64,000 nt of DNA from Chrysogorgia sp. JL179-B06 (lineage: Eukaryota; Cnidaria; Anthozoa; Scleralcyonacea; Chrysogorgiidae). Positions 32,624 to 43,924 of this stretch are shown here, piece after piece. Numbering within the stretch: the stretch's first letter is position 1; the number at the start of each line of letters is the position of its first letter. The stretch is taken from NCBI GenBank assembly GCA_035772405.1, contig JAYKKM010000250.1:750001-814000 (forward strand), in the 5' to 3' direction. The position numbers and the translations under genes are program-made. The notes beneath the pieces were generated by a model. It searched no databases. It was not told the origin of the DNA and saw only the letters and a list, made by a program, of their open reading frames with translations.

Positions 32624-33905
32624 AAGGATCGCCCTCCTCTCGACCGGCTACCAACGCTAAAAGGAATATGATAATAATCAAGAGTTCGCTGAACGTACAA
32701 TTTATCGCAAATTGTCGGAGTTCGCCATCAAGGACAAGCTATCGTATATGTTCCGAGGCCTCCGCCACAAGTTTAAGAAGCAGTTCAACCTGCCAGTGGT
32801 CATCTCCTGCCTCCACATCCTACCTGGTCATCGAATACGAATCACCTGTGTGGATGATAAAGCCACCAAGTCATGTCGACCGGATTGTCCTTCCATGGCT
32901 TCCCTATACCTCTTACGCGAGCGAAATTTCGGCGTATCGTCAGAGTGCACCGTTTACCTTACAAGATGGAACTTGTCCATATCTGTCAAGCCCTCATGAC
33001 CTATGGCACCGTGAGTTCAGTGGAGCGTGAGTACGATGAGATTTGTACCAGTATAATTATCGTAAATATGAATATCGACAACCCCATCCCTTCCCGCATT
33101 GTAATAAAGGGACAATCCGCTGTGGTCGTTTATCGCGGTCAAGTTCGTACCTGCTTTCGGTGCGGAAAAACAGGCCACGAAAACCGCTCATGTCCGAGCC
33201 GCCCACAACCGCTAACCACCAACAAGGCCCCCAACCTTACCACCTCGCCCCAGGCACCCATACCACCACCGAGAAAACCAGCCACCAAAACAACCACTAA
33301 CCCAACCGCCATACGAACCGTTCACCCACCCGCAATACAAACAACAATCCCACAAGTGGAATAACTCAGTCCTCGTTAAAACCACGGAGATTAATGCCAT
33401 GGACGAAGACCTTCTGGTCTCCTCATCTGAGGGGGAAAGTTCGGAGGATCCTAACTCCGACCTTGAACCTGACGACGAGAGGCTGACCCCGAGACTAACA
33501 TCCAGGACCCCCAGCGTACAGACACAAGGGTGGCATCGGGACTCATCTCTCTGATGCCATCGGGACTCATCTCTCTGATGCCGAACCCAGTGGTTCCGGG
33601 GGGGGACGTCCCCGAAGACCAAACTACTGACCCTTCTACCACCGTCACCCGGAAAAATCAACGGCCCGTTAAGATGACTGGGCCAGCGACAACACCTTCG
33701 ACTCAACACGGCCCCTCTCTCCAGTCCTGTTTCACACACAAACGAAACAAATGAGTTTCCTACCACTGGCAATTTAAAATATTCCGAAACCGAAATCGTA
33801 AAAGCGAAAGCTGAGGAACAAATTTTTAGCAAAGCCGAAATATTAGAACGCGGTGAAATTTGAGATTGCAATCTCCAGAAAGGGAGACGAGCAACTTCCT
33901 TTGGC
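32624..33905 (+). pseudogene. Tx1-like LINE 5' leader and ORF1, best preserved copy
   Basis: The leader AAGGATCGCCCTCCTCTC lies at 32624. ORF1 begins near 32685 in a broken frame (TIYRKLSEFAIKDKLSYMF, LPGHRIRITCVDDKATK). It continues in ORF 32873-33364: LSFHGFPIPLTRAKFRRIVR, VHRLPYKMELVHICQALMTYG, EYDEICTSIIIVNMNI, IKGQSAVVVYRGQVR, a complete CCHC knuckle CFRCGKTGHENRSCP, then a Pro/Thr-rich tail. An acidic section (DEDLLVSSSEGESSEDPN) follows in another frame. A 23-bp tandem duplication (GCATCGGGACTCATCTCTCT core) sits at 33532-33577. ORF2 is absent. Confidence 0.8.
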
Positions 33906-34084
33906 ACAAAAGGCAAACGTCACACGAGCCTCAAGGCAAGACCACCGGCAGCAAAGACTGTGGTGAACGATCATTTAAAGACAGTGAAAAGAAAGCATCG
34001 TTAAACCTGCGTGCAGCTGAATGGCAAAACACAGCAGCATATATTCCAGCAAATATCGGCGCGAACGCAAACTAACAAACGTCA

Positions 34085-34610
34085 ATGGCTGGTATTGGAA
34101 TAAACGTGGTTGATAGAATGCACAATAGTGTAAATCACAACGTGAAACAAAACGAACAAGTGACAATACTGGTAGTGCCAGTCCAGCAACAATTGAATAT
34201 GGTGGAGCATGTTAGCACATGGAGAATGTTAGCACAACAGCAACAATATACTTTGGCTTTAACCTTACCAGCACCGGAAGTGCCCACTACTTTCAGCAGA
34301 AGCCCTGTCGAGTTTAACAGATTTATCTGCCCTTTTGAGCACTTAATCGAGGCAAAAACAAAAAACGACAGTACAAGATTGTACTATCTCATCCAGTATA
34401 CATCGGGCAGCGTACAGGAGCTAACGCGAAGCTGTTTGACCATGACACCGAAAGAAGGTTATAAGGAAGCGCGACAATTGCTCAAGTCGAAGTATGTTGA
34501 CCTCATAACCAATTCCCCCCATCAAAGCAGAAGACGGTAAAGCGCTCAAACAATTTTCAATCATGCTTACGAGTTGTACGAATACGTTAAAGTGCACCTA
34601 ACCCTTATGC
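34085..34610 (+). pseudogene. BEL/Pao-type LTR retrotransposon gag fragment
   Basis: The 151-residue frame contains the gag domain of BEL/Pao elements (DUF1759-like): TLALTLPAPEVPTTFS, FNRFICPFEHLIEAKTKND, RLYYLIQYTSGSVQELTRS and GYKEARQLLKSKY. A frame change near 34515 continues the match (IKAEDGKALKQFSIMLTSC) to about 34600. No protease, RT or LTR is found nearby. It is an isolated scrap of a Ty3/BEL-order retroelement. Confidence 0.75.
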
Positions 34611-34749
34611 TCATTTGGTCAACAACTGCGTAAATACGAGATCTGAACACTCTTTCAGCAGCGCTAGTTGATTTCCACTCAGTTTCTGTTGACCAAAACT
34701 TTATTTCTGAAATTTAACTTGATTTACTGCTTGATATTCATCAAACCCT

Positions 34750-35433
34750 CTCTGGAAGTTCAAGTATTTCTTCAGATTCGTTGTATTCTGAGTCTACTTT
34801 AGACACAGACGATTCAGAATCAAATTATTACTTGGAATACGAGGAAGAAGCCAAACCAGATTCCTGAGCCTCAGACTGAGGACGACATTTCTCTGGTGGT
34901 CGATGACGAATCGCCAATACCTTCGAGTTGGAGCGACGAAGCTGCTGCTGCATGTGTAGATGATCCCGTAGCTGATGCAGAATGGACTGCTAGATACGAA
35001 GAAGAGATTCGGTAGCTCGATGAGCAAGAAAAAATGCTAAAAGACCGTTTAGATGGAGTAGTGGAACTAAATGAATGGTAAGGTTTTATATTATGATTTG
35101 TTCTCCAAGAGCTGTTAAAGCTCGTTAGCCATTTATATTTTTAAGTTTTTAACAGAACGTTTAAACACTTTAGGTGTAAGTGTGGAAATTGTAGTATTGA
35201 ATCACTACAAAATCTCTCACGAATGTTATTGCTGCAGTGAACTTGAAGGCTGCTCCGAATCAATGGAAAGCGAGCTGGTCTTACAAGATCTTCCTGGAGA
35301 TGTGAAATTAACTTGCATAACGGAAACCCTGGATTTAATCCTGTTTGCTTGCAGAAATGGAGTCTGAGGTTGGCTTTGTGGAAGTACAAGACCAAAAGCA
35401 AACAAGTATAAGCAAATTGGAACTGAAGAGAGG
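34750..35433 (+). pseudogene. P2X7-ballast-like domain pseudogene
   Basis: Two exons joined in phase: one ending at 35077 (DDESPIPSSWSDEAAAACVD, WTARYEEEIR, then a TAG stop at about 35014) and 35174-35433. The second holds the Cys-rich module known from the cytoplasmic tail of P2X7 and many invertebrate stand-alone proteins: WCKCGNC, ECYCCSELEGC, CITE and, after a small deletion, PGFNPVCLQKWSLRLALWKY. Two frame changes (near 35205 and 35330) and the stop break it. A donor GTAAGC follows 35433. The domain's zinc binding is known from P2X7; any role here is unknown. Confidence 0.65.
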
Positions 35434-36110
35434 TAAGCTTTTTAATAAGTCACTGTCCATGATTGATTTATACAAGCCCTACGCTGCAGTGTACTGCTTG
35501 GCCTTGATCAGACAATATTTATAATTTTTGTATGAAAGAATAATTTGTGGACGATATTATGGCAGTGATCATGAGATCTCAGCAAACAATTGTTTCAGGA
35601 TCATTTTACCATTATATTTCATGATTAGTATAACTTATGTCAAATGGTTGTGACATATACTAACAATGTTTTAACTATTGCTCTGAGAAAATTATGAGTA
35701 TCAGAAGAATTAAATTTATTTTGTCATCTGGTTTTAAATAAACCCAATAATTTTAATAGCTGACAAGAGTGCTGTCCTCGAAATAGCACTGGATTCATTC
35801 ACTTTCATGTGGCATTTCATCCACTGTCTTGAATTGTTTGAGGAGCCTAAAAACCGAAGACTTATAATAGCATGGTAAAACTGACTTTGGGTAGGATGAT
35901 TTCACCACCAAGTACTTTGGGTTGCCCAAGTCAGATTGGTTCTAAGATTTAATCTATTAAATCCAACCAGTCTGACTTGGGCAACCCAAAGTACTTGGTA
36001 TGTGACAAAATGTTGATATAGTTTATTGAATACTTTTTCACTCTTTTTATATAGTTTCTTACGAAGTGTATCATATCGTGAATTTTCAATGCTGTTATAT
36101 GGTGTACTAG
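35434..36110. other. Interval without a gene
   Basis: AT-rich. It contains only the palindrome at 35908-35998. No coding region is supportable. Confidence 0.6.
35908..35998. repeat. 34-bp inverted repeat, one mismatch
   Basis: The left arm (35908-35941, starts CCAAGTACTTTGGGTTGCCC) and right arm (35965-35998) are separated by 23 bases. This is a small foldback/MITE. No target duplication was recognised. Confidence 0.9.
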
Positions 36111-36277
36111 GACGGCATCTTTATTTAACGAAATCACGACGGAATCAACGGAATCGAGGTTAATCGCTTACTAGCAAAAGGTTAATAAATTACATTTATT
36201 TACGTTTGCTTGCTTGGGACTGAAACTGATCTGTCATCAATGCTTCAAGTAAGGTTATTGGATTAGACATATTACGT
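36111..36277 (+). repeat. Solo copy of a LINE 5' leader
   Basis: It matches 61707-61860 (shared GGCATCTTTATTTAACG, TTAATCGCTTACTAGC, GGGACTGAAACTGATCTGTC, AAGGTTATTGGATTAGACAT). At 61707 the repeat lies upstream of a LINE ORF; here it stands alone. Confidence 0.85.
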
Positions 36278-38591
36278 TCGCGTATCCTTGGTTTAGAGAT
36301 TTTATGATTGCGCAAATACGTGTCTCATTTTAAATTTACCAAGAGTGACACAACCCACGGAGTGATTAACAGAAAAGATTGTGTCAATATGGATTATCTT
36401 GGGGAGATTCAGTGTAATCGATTAGAAGGTACTATTGCGTATTTATGATTGCGCAAATGCAACAAATAAATTGTTGATTGAGTTACGGATATGTCTTCCA
36501 TAGCACGACACAGACAAAGACAGTTATACTGGATTTTAACCACCATGCAGTTGCCCAGTGAACTAAGATCGAAGTTCAACATATGAATTAGATCATATTA
36601 AACCTTCACGCATGTTTATATGCGATAAAACGCATCTTTTAAATAATTTTGCAATTATTTTAAATATAAAATTCCTGATCCCTAGCAAATAAAGGCAAGA
36701 GAGTCGGCCGCCCCTACGACCCCTCCAATTTCGGCGTTCCTCGAGCATTGGGAGGAAAGAAATAAAGTTTAAGGGTTTTTTAATCCACTCGACTCTTTCT
36801 TACAGGAAATGAACCTAATTATCAAACAAGCACAAAAAACCAAGACACCGCAAATTGTGATTTAAGTGATAATTTGAAAAATTTATCAGTAGAAATTTTG
36901 TGCAGACTTTCTTCAGTACTAGGTTTTGAAACATGTCTGGAACTAGGTCTAATTTTTAGGATTGACTAGCCAAACACAACGTTGCCAAATCTGAGGAAAA
37001 AGTTAACATCTAATTTGACTCATTGGGCAACCCATAACGCATAAATTGTCTTACATTGAGTAGATAGGGGAATCTTCGTTATATTACAACAGCGCGAACA
37101 GGGCCGCCGAGAGAAATTCAGTCCTGCATTTGGAGGATAGTATTGCGTCATGATTGCGCGAATCTATAATTGTATTAGATCTCATGCAAGTTTCTGTTAA
37201 AAGGCTTATATTTAAATGAGTGGTTTCCTGTGTTTGAAAAATGCTATCGATTCATGACGGAGCAAAATATACAGTTGCCCTAAATTACAGGTGTTATAAT
37301 AGCTGTCCTAGTTCTTGCGGATGGGTAACGTTGGTTGTAACTAAGAATGTTAGAAATCCAATTATAAGCGTGTACTTTGTTACTGCACCTTTTTTACAAA
37401 TCTTATTTCAAAACAACAATCCAGTTTTTTTGCCACGTTTTACGCTACGCTGTTAACCTTGATTGTGATAAAGAGATCTCATTCAAGATTTCGTCTCGAC
37501 ATTCGCCTACACCTGTTCCAAGTATTCCGTTTTGTTATTGCAGACTTTTGCCAATGTTGACCGTTATCTTCTTCGAATAAGCTATTACACATAAATGTAG
37601 CTAGTTGCTATATTGTAAACAAAAAAAAGAACACCCAGAACTCAGTTGAGTTGAAAGTTAATATGGCGGTTACAGATAAAATTTAAGACACATGTTTCTC
37701 GTTGCCATCTCAATTTCGAAAAAGTTGACCTTATTTCTTAATTGCAATTTAAATTTTTTAAATCGCAAAATATTTGTCCAACATGAATTTTTGGTATTAG
37801 CAAGGGATTAATTACCATGCGATACACCCAGTGCGCATATTCGTGATTTCCTGATATATTCGCATAAATGGATTAAGAGATGGTGGTATTTTCGTTAAGT
37901 ATGACAAGTGGGAATAGTCATTCAATTGTATAATTTTGTGACTAGCACTATCTTTTGTTACTGTGCCTACTATCTTGTGTTGCTATATCTATAGTTTCTT
38001 TAGGTCTTGCAAATGAGTTTACTTTGCATGGCAAAACACCACATTTACGATGTGTGTATGTTGCCATGTCGTCAATTTTAGTTTTCCATTATGTTGCACG
38101 AATTTAGACACACTGAAATATTGTCTGAAATCATCAATTCTAGAAAAATAGGACAAACCATTTCACGAAGACGGAGCTTATGATTAATGTTATAGTAATA
38201 TAAAAGTATGTAGTGCTTGGTGGACAGCGCGTGTTACGAATTAAATATAAAAATGTGGATCACTCCAAGATGAAGAACCTTAAGTCTTATTAAATTCATC
38301 CGAAACGTCATTGCTTACTTATAATTTCGTTCGGCAGTATACTATACCCGTAGCGTTACGATATTTCATAATCGGTAAGTGTTTCTTGCCCAATATCTGT
38401 CGTATGCCATCGATAGTAAAAGTTTACAGTTATTGCGCAAAAAATCAATGATTTCTGGCCTATATAAGTTCGCCAGTTTGCCTACGTTTTCACTATGCTT
38501 TCCTCAGTATTTTTATCTCGACACTGAGACTGTCGTTGCGGCTCCACCTTCAGTATATCTATACATTTTGCATTGGACATTTGGATTTGAT
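36278..38591. other. Upstream region of the OTU-MULE gene, no gene seen
   Basis: AT-rich, with short frames only. Repeated words around TATTGCGTATTTATGATTGC occur near 36430 and 37140. It may include the 5' terminal part of the Mutator-like element, but I could not find a matching inverted repeat downstream of 43052. Confidence 0.5.
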
Positions 38592-41500
38592 ATGGCGACT
38601 TCAATTTGTAAACTGTAAGTAAAATCTGTTTTTTTATTCAGATTCTTGAGTATTCAGTAACTTGTCTTTAGCTTGTAGCTAACATACCCTCTACGTTTGC
38701 TTTTGTTCATTTAACAGAATCAACGTCCCAGTAGATAGCTACTTAAGCAAAGAAAACTTGACAGTTATACCCAGCCCTGGTGATGGCCATTGGGTGCATT
38801 CTGTTCATTCCAGTTTAGCTGGCCAGTGCAACATGTTCATATCTTCATCAGACATGCTGTCAAAGTGCCGAAACGAGTTGGTCGAACATTTCGAAACCTA
38901 TTCTGTATTTTATATTGGTGACGATCTTCTTGGGGAGTTTGACGAACACGTAAACAACAATGCCTACAATCTTCAAGTTGTCGACATCATTCTCCAGATT
39001 TTGGCAAATACCCTTGATGTTAGTGTCATTGTGGCAGACGTACGAGGACATCATATTATAGAGACAACCTTTCCACCCCGTCGACCCGATCCTTCTGAGA
39101 CTGCCAGTGTTGTCATTTTGCGAGAAGGGGAACACTTCGATGGGTTGAAGATGAACAATCTTCGTGGAATGGAAGTCGATACTGATTCTGGCGAAAGCTT
39201 CTTATCCAAACCTTCAAAAACTGGTCCCACGAATTTTGACAACAACGAAAACGTAAGTAAACTGAAACGTATGCCAGCATGTAATATTCACTTTTCAGTT
39301 TTTGGAAGAGAGGAATTTTTAAATTCAGACTGCACTATTTTTTCTTTATTGTTTCGTTGATTGTGATGGGGTGACTATTTAAGTTAGTCAATTGCTTTAA
39401 GCCAGTGCTGCATACTGATAACCCAATGGTCTACATACTAGATACATATTTATATTTTTCTCTAGGACTCTTGTTATGTACATCTTCGTGCCTCTCCGTC
39501 TCCACCATTCTGGGCAAGCTCACCTAATCAGACCGATGAAATCTATGAAGGCAAAGGAAACAAACAAATGTATGTCACTTTTATGTCAATATGTGAGCAT
39601 TGAAAAGTATCAATATTTTTCATATGTTCATTTGGTAATGTTATAATATAACAAAAAGCCAACCTAGCTTTTCCTTTGTTCTCATTCCCGCACAAAAACA
39701 CCTACCTGCGCAAGTTCAGGAAAATTCCATGGAAGTGGTAGTTGCTCGAAGCCCGCCTCTTTTTTATGGTATAGAAATGCAAGCGCGGGAGAAAAGGGCT
39801 ACAATCTTAGACAAAACTGTTGAGACACTTTATAATTTTTATGTTTTTCGCCCCCCTCGCCCCAAATCATTGTTGCAGGACCCAGAAAATTTTGTTTTCA
39901 AAGACAGAAATATCTGCGTAAAAACCCAAGACAAGATAAAACAACATTGATTTGGGGAGAGGGGAATACTTGTTATTTGATAGGAATTTTCCTGTCATTA
40001 CATGCGAGATAATGCATTGTAACTGTCATTTAGGTAATTTGTCTCAACAAGTTTTGTCTAAGATTGTAGCCTTCTTTTTTCCCGCCTCCTTTTCGCCCGC
40101 GCTTTCCTTCCTCCCGCCTGCTTTTCTTCCCGATGCGGACTTGAAGCAAGTCTTTGGAAGTGGCTGTGAGAATGAATCGCCATTCGGGTTGTTATGCTCA
40201 CCGACATTACTCGTTCACCCAAAGCAGTAACTAACCGTGGTATAACTGGTTTCCATGCGCCTATTCTGGAGAGAACATAAAAAGTTGTCGTCATACATGT
40301 ATTAATTGTTTTCGTCCAATTAATCCGATGTAGGAAAAGGAAATTGCGTTGTTTGGATAGTGACGACTCAGATCTGTTGATGGCTGAGGTGTCATCTGGA
40401 GATAACTCAGATGACATCCATATAACGGGTACCAGGCAGCAAAGTGGACGTGTGAAGAAAGTAAAAACAAGCGACACTTCCTCGCCAGTTGTCATTACCA
40501 TCACTGACGATGAGAGTGAAACATCAAATGACTCTGCAGACGTGCCAGACGAAGTGAAGCCTCGATTCTATCAAAACAATCCATCGACGCCCATTTTCAA
40601 GACTGGTAAATATTCTCCGATGTATCTGGATTATTTTAGAGATCTCGTTGACAATCCAAAACTAGATATGGTGTGCACGAAATTACCCCCACTTGTTGAG
40701 GACTATCTGACCTTTCTTGTATCCGTTAAATCCTCAGATGTACCTTTATCGGATATCGGTTGCGACGGTCACAGTAGTTGGGTAAATGATGGCGTTGGAA
40801 CTTTCACCTTTCGAAAGCACCTAGAAAACTATAATTTAGAGTGTAGTAAGAAATTAGACGAAAGGAATATGACACCTAGTCACTTTCTGCTGGTAAAAAA
40901 GTATTATCACCATAGAACCTACCCTGATTTCAAGAAGGTTATTGCTTTTGTTAAGAATAACCGAGATCAGATAACCAACAATTTAGTGTTTTTACAGTAC
41001 TTTTTCACTGGTAAACAGCATCCGATCACACCACAGAAGCATGGTAATGCTAAGCATGAAGGTCATACATATTGTAAAGTTAAGCCATCATTGCTACAGC
41101 AAGCACGGCAAAACTTTGCTGGTGCTTCGCGAAGTGTTGCTGCCAATGCCGTTGACATTGGAGGAATTCACAATGTTGATAGTCCAGCAGATATAATAAA
41201 CGCAGCACAAATTTACCAAATGAGATATCGCCAAAACTCCACTGGCACTACACCAATTAGTGAGGATGAGATTTCACATATCGTTGAAATGGCGCAGAAT
41301 AATTTTGGTCATTTCATCCGAGAGATAAAGGAATTTCCTGAACCATTTGTTGTTCTTGCATCCGATAGTCAACTGTTAAATCTTGAACGGTTTTGTTGTG
41401 ATGATAATGAGCACATGCCAATGTCGATTGACCCAACGTTTAAACTCGGGAGATTTAACGTCACCCCAATTAGCTTTCGTAATTTAACACTTTCCACGCA

Positions 41501-43052
41501 TCCTCAGCGATTAAGCAGTCCCATCGAACTTGGGCCTTTGCTGATCCACTTTTCGAAGACTGAAGAGGTATACACTGCCTTCTTACAAACGTTACTTAGG
41601 TTGAGGCCTGGCCTCCAATATCTAACATGTTATGGCACTGATGGAGAAACAGCTTTGTGCAGCGCCCTGAAAAATGTATTTCCCAATGCAGTACCTCTTC
41701 GTTGCTTTAAGCATATCGAGACAAATATTATTACTAAGTTGACAGAACTTAAGCTTAGGCGACACGAAAATACATTTCTTGATGATATCATACACGGCGA
41801 AAACGCCCTTCTTGACAGCGAGAATTCTTCCGCTTTCGATAACATGCTCAGATCTATAAGCTCCAACTGGGCGGTGATTGATGTAGATTTACGTTTTACC
41901 AAGTACATAAATTCGCTTGCACCGGTAATGAAATCTTCTATGATTGCATCAGTACGCACTCTTGCTGGTTCAGGTTTTCCTCCAACAAAATTTTACACTA
42001 ACGACTCAGAGAGTAATAACTTCCGGATAAAAAATTGGCTTGGTTTCAGAGAGTCGAGCATGCCAAGATTTATTGAAGAGGTATCAAAGTTTGTCGACGC
42101 TGAAGAAGCAGATAGAAACAAAGCATACTGCAATCTAAACGGAAAATATGTAGTCCGGGAGGAATTTAGGGCACAGCTGCAATGCACAGATTACTTTAAG
42201 CTATCTGCCAAACAAAAAAGAAAATTTCTTAAGAAAGTTAGCTCGGTTTCCATGACAGATTTGCTCAGTCATGCCAAATTGCCAGGTTTGATCAACGCTT
42301 CTCTCGCTGACAGTGGATTAGTATCAGTAAGTTACAAAAATGCCAACATTGATATTAATCAATTTACTTTGAAAGGGATTTGGGGAGGAGCAGTCGAACT
42401 GATTCAAAATTCGGACAAAGCGATTTTTCAAGCTCCGTGCACGAAGACAGGAATTTTTAAGTATTGCGTTTTGAGGTCTATCCATTCTGGCGGAGAGACT
42501 CACATAGTAACAATGTTTTCAGAATCCGGTAAAGTCGAATGTGATTGTAAATGTTATTTTGTGCATTCAATTTGTAGTCATGCAGTTGCATGCGCCGACA
42601 TGAATGAAAAACTTAATGCACTTTTAAAGTGGCATTCTGAAAATGGTAGGCGGACAAATAAACATAAACAGTCAACACAAAACATTAATTTAAGGTGTGT
42701 AGGGCAAAAAGGAAACGCTCCCCGTCGTAAACGTATAAATGCGAACAAGGCTGCGGATAGAGAATGTTCCCCTACTAATTTTCCAGAGCCTTGCACTCAA
42801 CTCGATAAACATGAAAGCCAGCTCATATTAAAACATTTACACGGTACTCAAATACGCAAGTGTTGCGGTTGTGGGAAAAGTATTAGAACACCTCCAGCAG
42901 TTCCCCCACCCCCCAACGACTTTGTCTTGGCGGCTAAAATTTTATATTCATTCCATCACCCAAGAACAGTCATTCTCACATTCAAAAATGGTTGGAAACA
43001 CTTCCACATTAAGCGGTCATGCGTAAAAGAATATTTGCATTTAGACATTTAG
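38592..43052 (+). CDS. OTU-like domain + MULE transposase + SWIM finger protein
   Basis: Four exons, all GT-AG and in phase: 38592-38614, 38718-39252, 39466-39569, 40334-43052. They give 1126 codons with no stop. Exon 2 resembles an OTU cysteine protease: PSPGDGHW at residues 27-33, where the catalytic Cys is expected but Trp33 stands, and REGEHFDGL with His147. Exon 4 starts with an acidic Ser-rich part (DDSDLLMAEVSS). A MULE-type transposase core follows, with MSIDPTFKLG (Asp587) and CYGTDGETAL (Asp657), then LRCFKHIETNI. A SWIM zinc finger (CDCKCYFVHSICSH, Cys957, Cys959, Cys968, His970) and a C-terminal CCGCG motif end it. MULE transposases cut and paste DNA, and SWIM fingers bind DNA. 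Terminal repeats were not found, so it may be an autonomous element with diverged ends or a domesticated copy. Confidence 0.8.
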
Positions 43053-43471
43053 TTAAAAGTAAACTAAATAAGGTGCATTGGGATTGTCTAGGTCGCACGT
43101 TTGGACTTATGCAAATATAGTATGCTTGCCATAACAAATAAATCCAGTTGTTCAAAACAGATTAACATAATCGTGGCCGATCCATTTTATTTCGGCTGAC
43201 ATGTCGTGAAGACATTGTCGTATCTTGCATGTCGCACGCTGTCTAATGAGATGAATTTTCTTTAATATTTTGGCATTATATACACAGAAATTATATATAG
43301 CAAATTTAGCCTTAAATATTGTCTAAAAAGCACAATATTTAAAATTCACTATTTATGCTAATCGAGTTTTGGATGACTTGACAAGACCAGGTTTTAGAGT
43401 TTGAAAATATCCCAGCGATCACAATATAGAATTTGTTGTTCTACATGTTTTATATGCACATACGTTATTAA

Positions 43472-43665
43472 CAGGGGCGCAACTAGGAATTTTCGAGGAC
43501 AGGGGTCCATGAATGCTATTAGGGCAAAGTAACTTTAGCGTCCGCGTTTTCGGCATTTTTATTGGTTGAATGCTTTAAATTAATATAAAACATATTCGGA
43601 AAAATGAGGGCAAATATCTTTAGGAAAAGGGCAGGGGTCGCGACCCCCCTCCAGTTGCGCCCCTG
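43472..43665. mobile_element. 194-bp MITE, TIR CAGGGGCGCAACT
   Basis: The ends CAGGGGCGCAACTAGG and CCAGTTGCGCCCCTG are inverted. A direct TATTAA (43466-43471 and 43666-43671) flanks it. The ends look hAT-like, although hAT duplications are usually 8 bp, so one may have mutated. No coding capacity. Confidence 0.8.
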
Positions 43666-43924
43666 TATTAATGTAATATTTTGTATCGTATTAATCATGC
43701 TAAACGCTGTAAATATAATACAATAAAAGCTTTTGAACCTGAAAATATTTTACGTCATTTTTTATTTGCTTGTGTAGTAAGTTAAGCATTTTCATGCACA
43801 AACTTCCCAGGGATACAATGATTTCACGCGGGCCAGATTATTTTCAGACTTTCTTCAAGCTCGGATGAAACCATACTACGGCAACGACATTCAGTGAAGA
43901 AACTAATAACCGCAGCGTCGTAAC
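43666..43924. other. Short interval without a gene
   Basis: Nothing supportable between the MITE and the LINE 3' tail. Confidence 0.5.

Noticed and set aside
35100..35440. Genuine P2X receptor gene
   Set aside because: Only the Cys-rich tail-type module is present; no transmembrane or ATP-binding region lies nearby.
36278..38591. Terminal inverted repeats of the OTU-MULE element
   Set aside because: I looked for long matches between this region and 43053-43470 and found none by eye. A computed self-alignment would be decisive.
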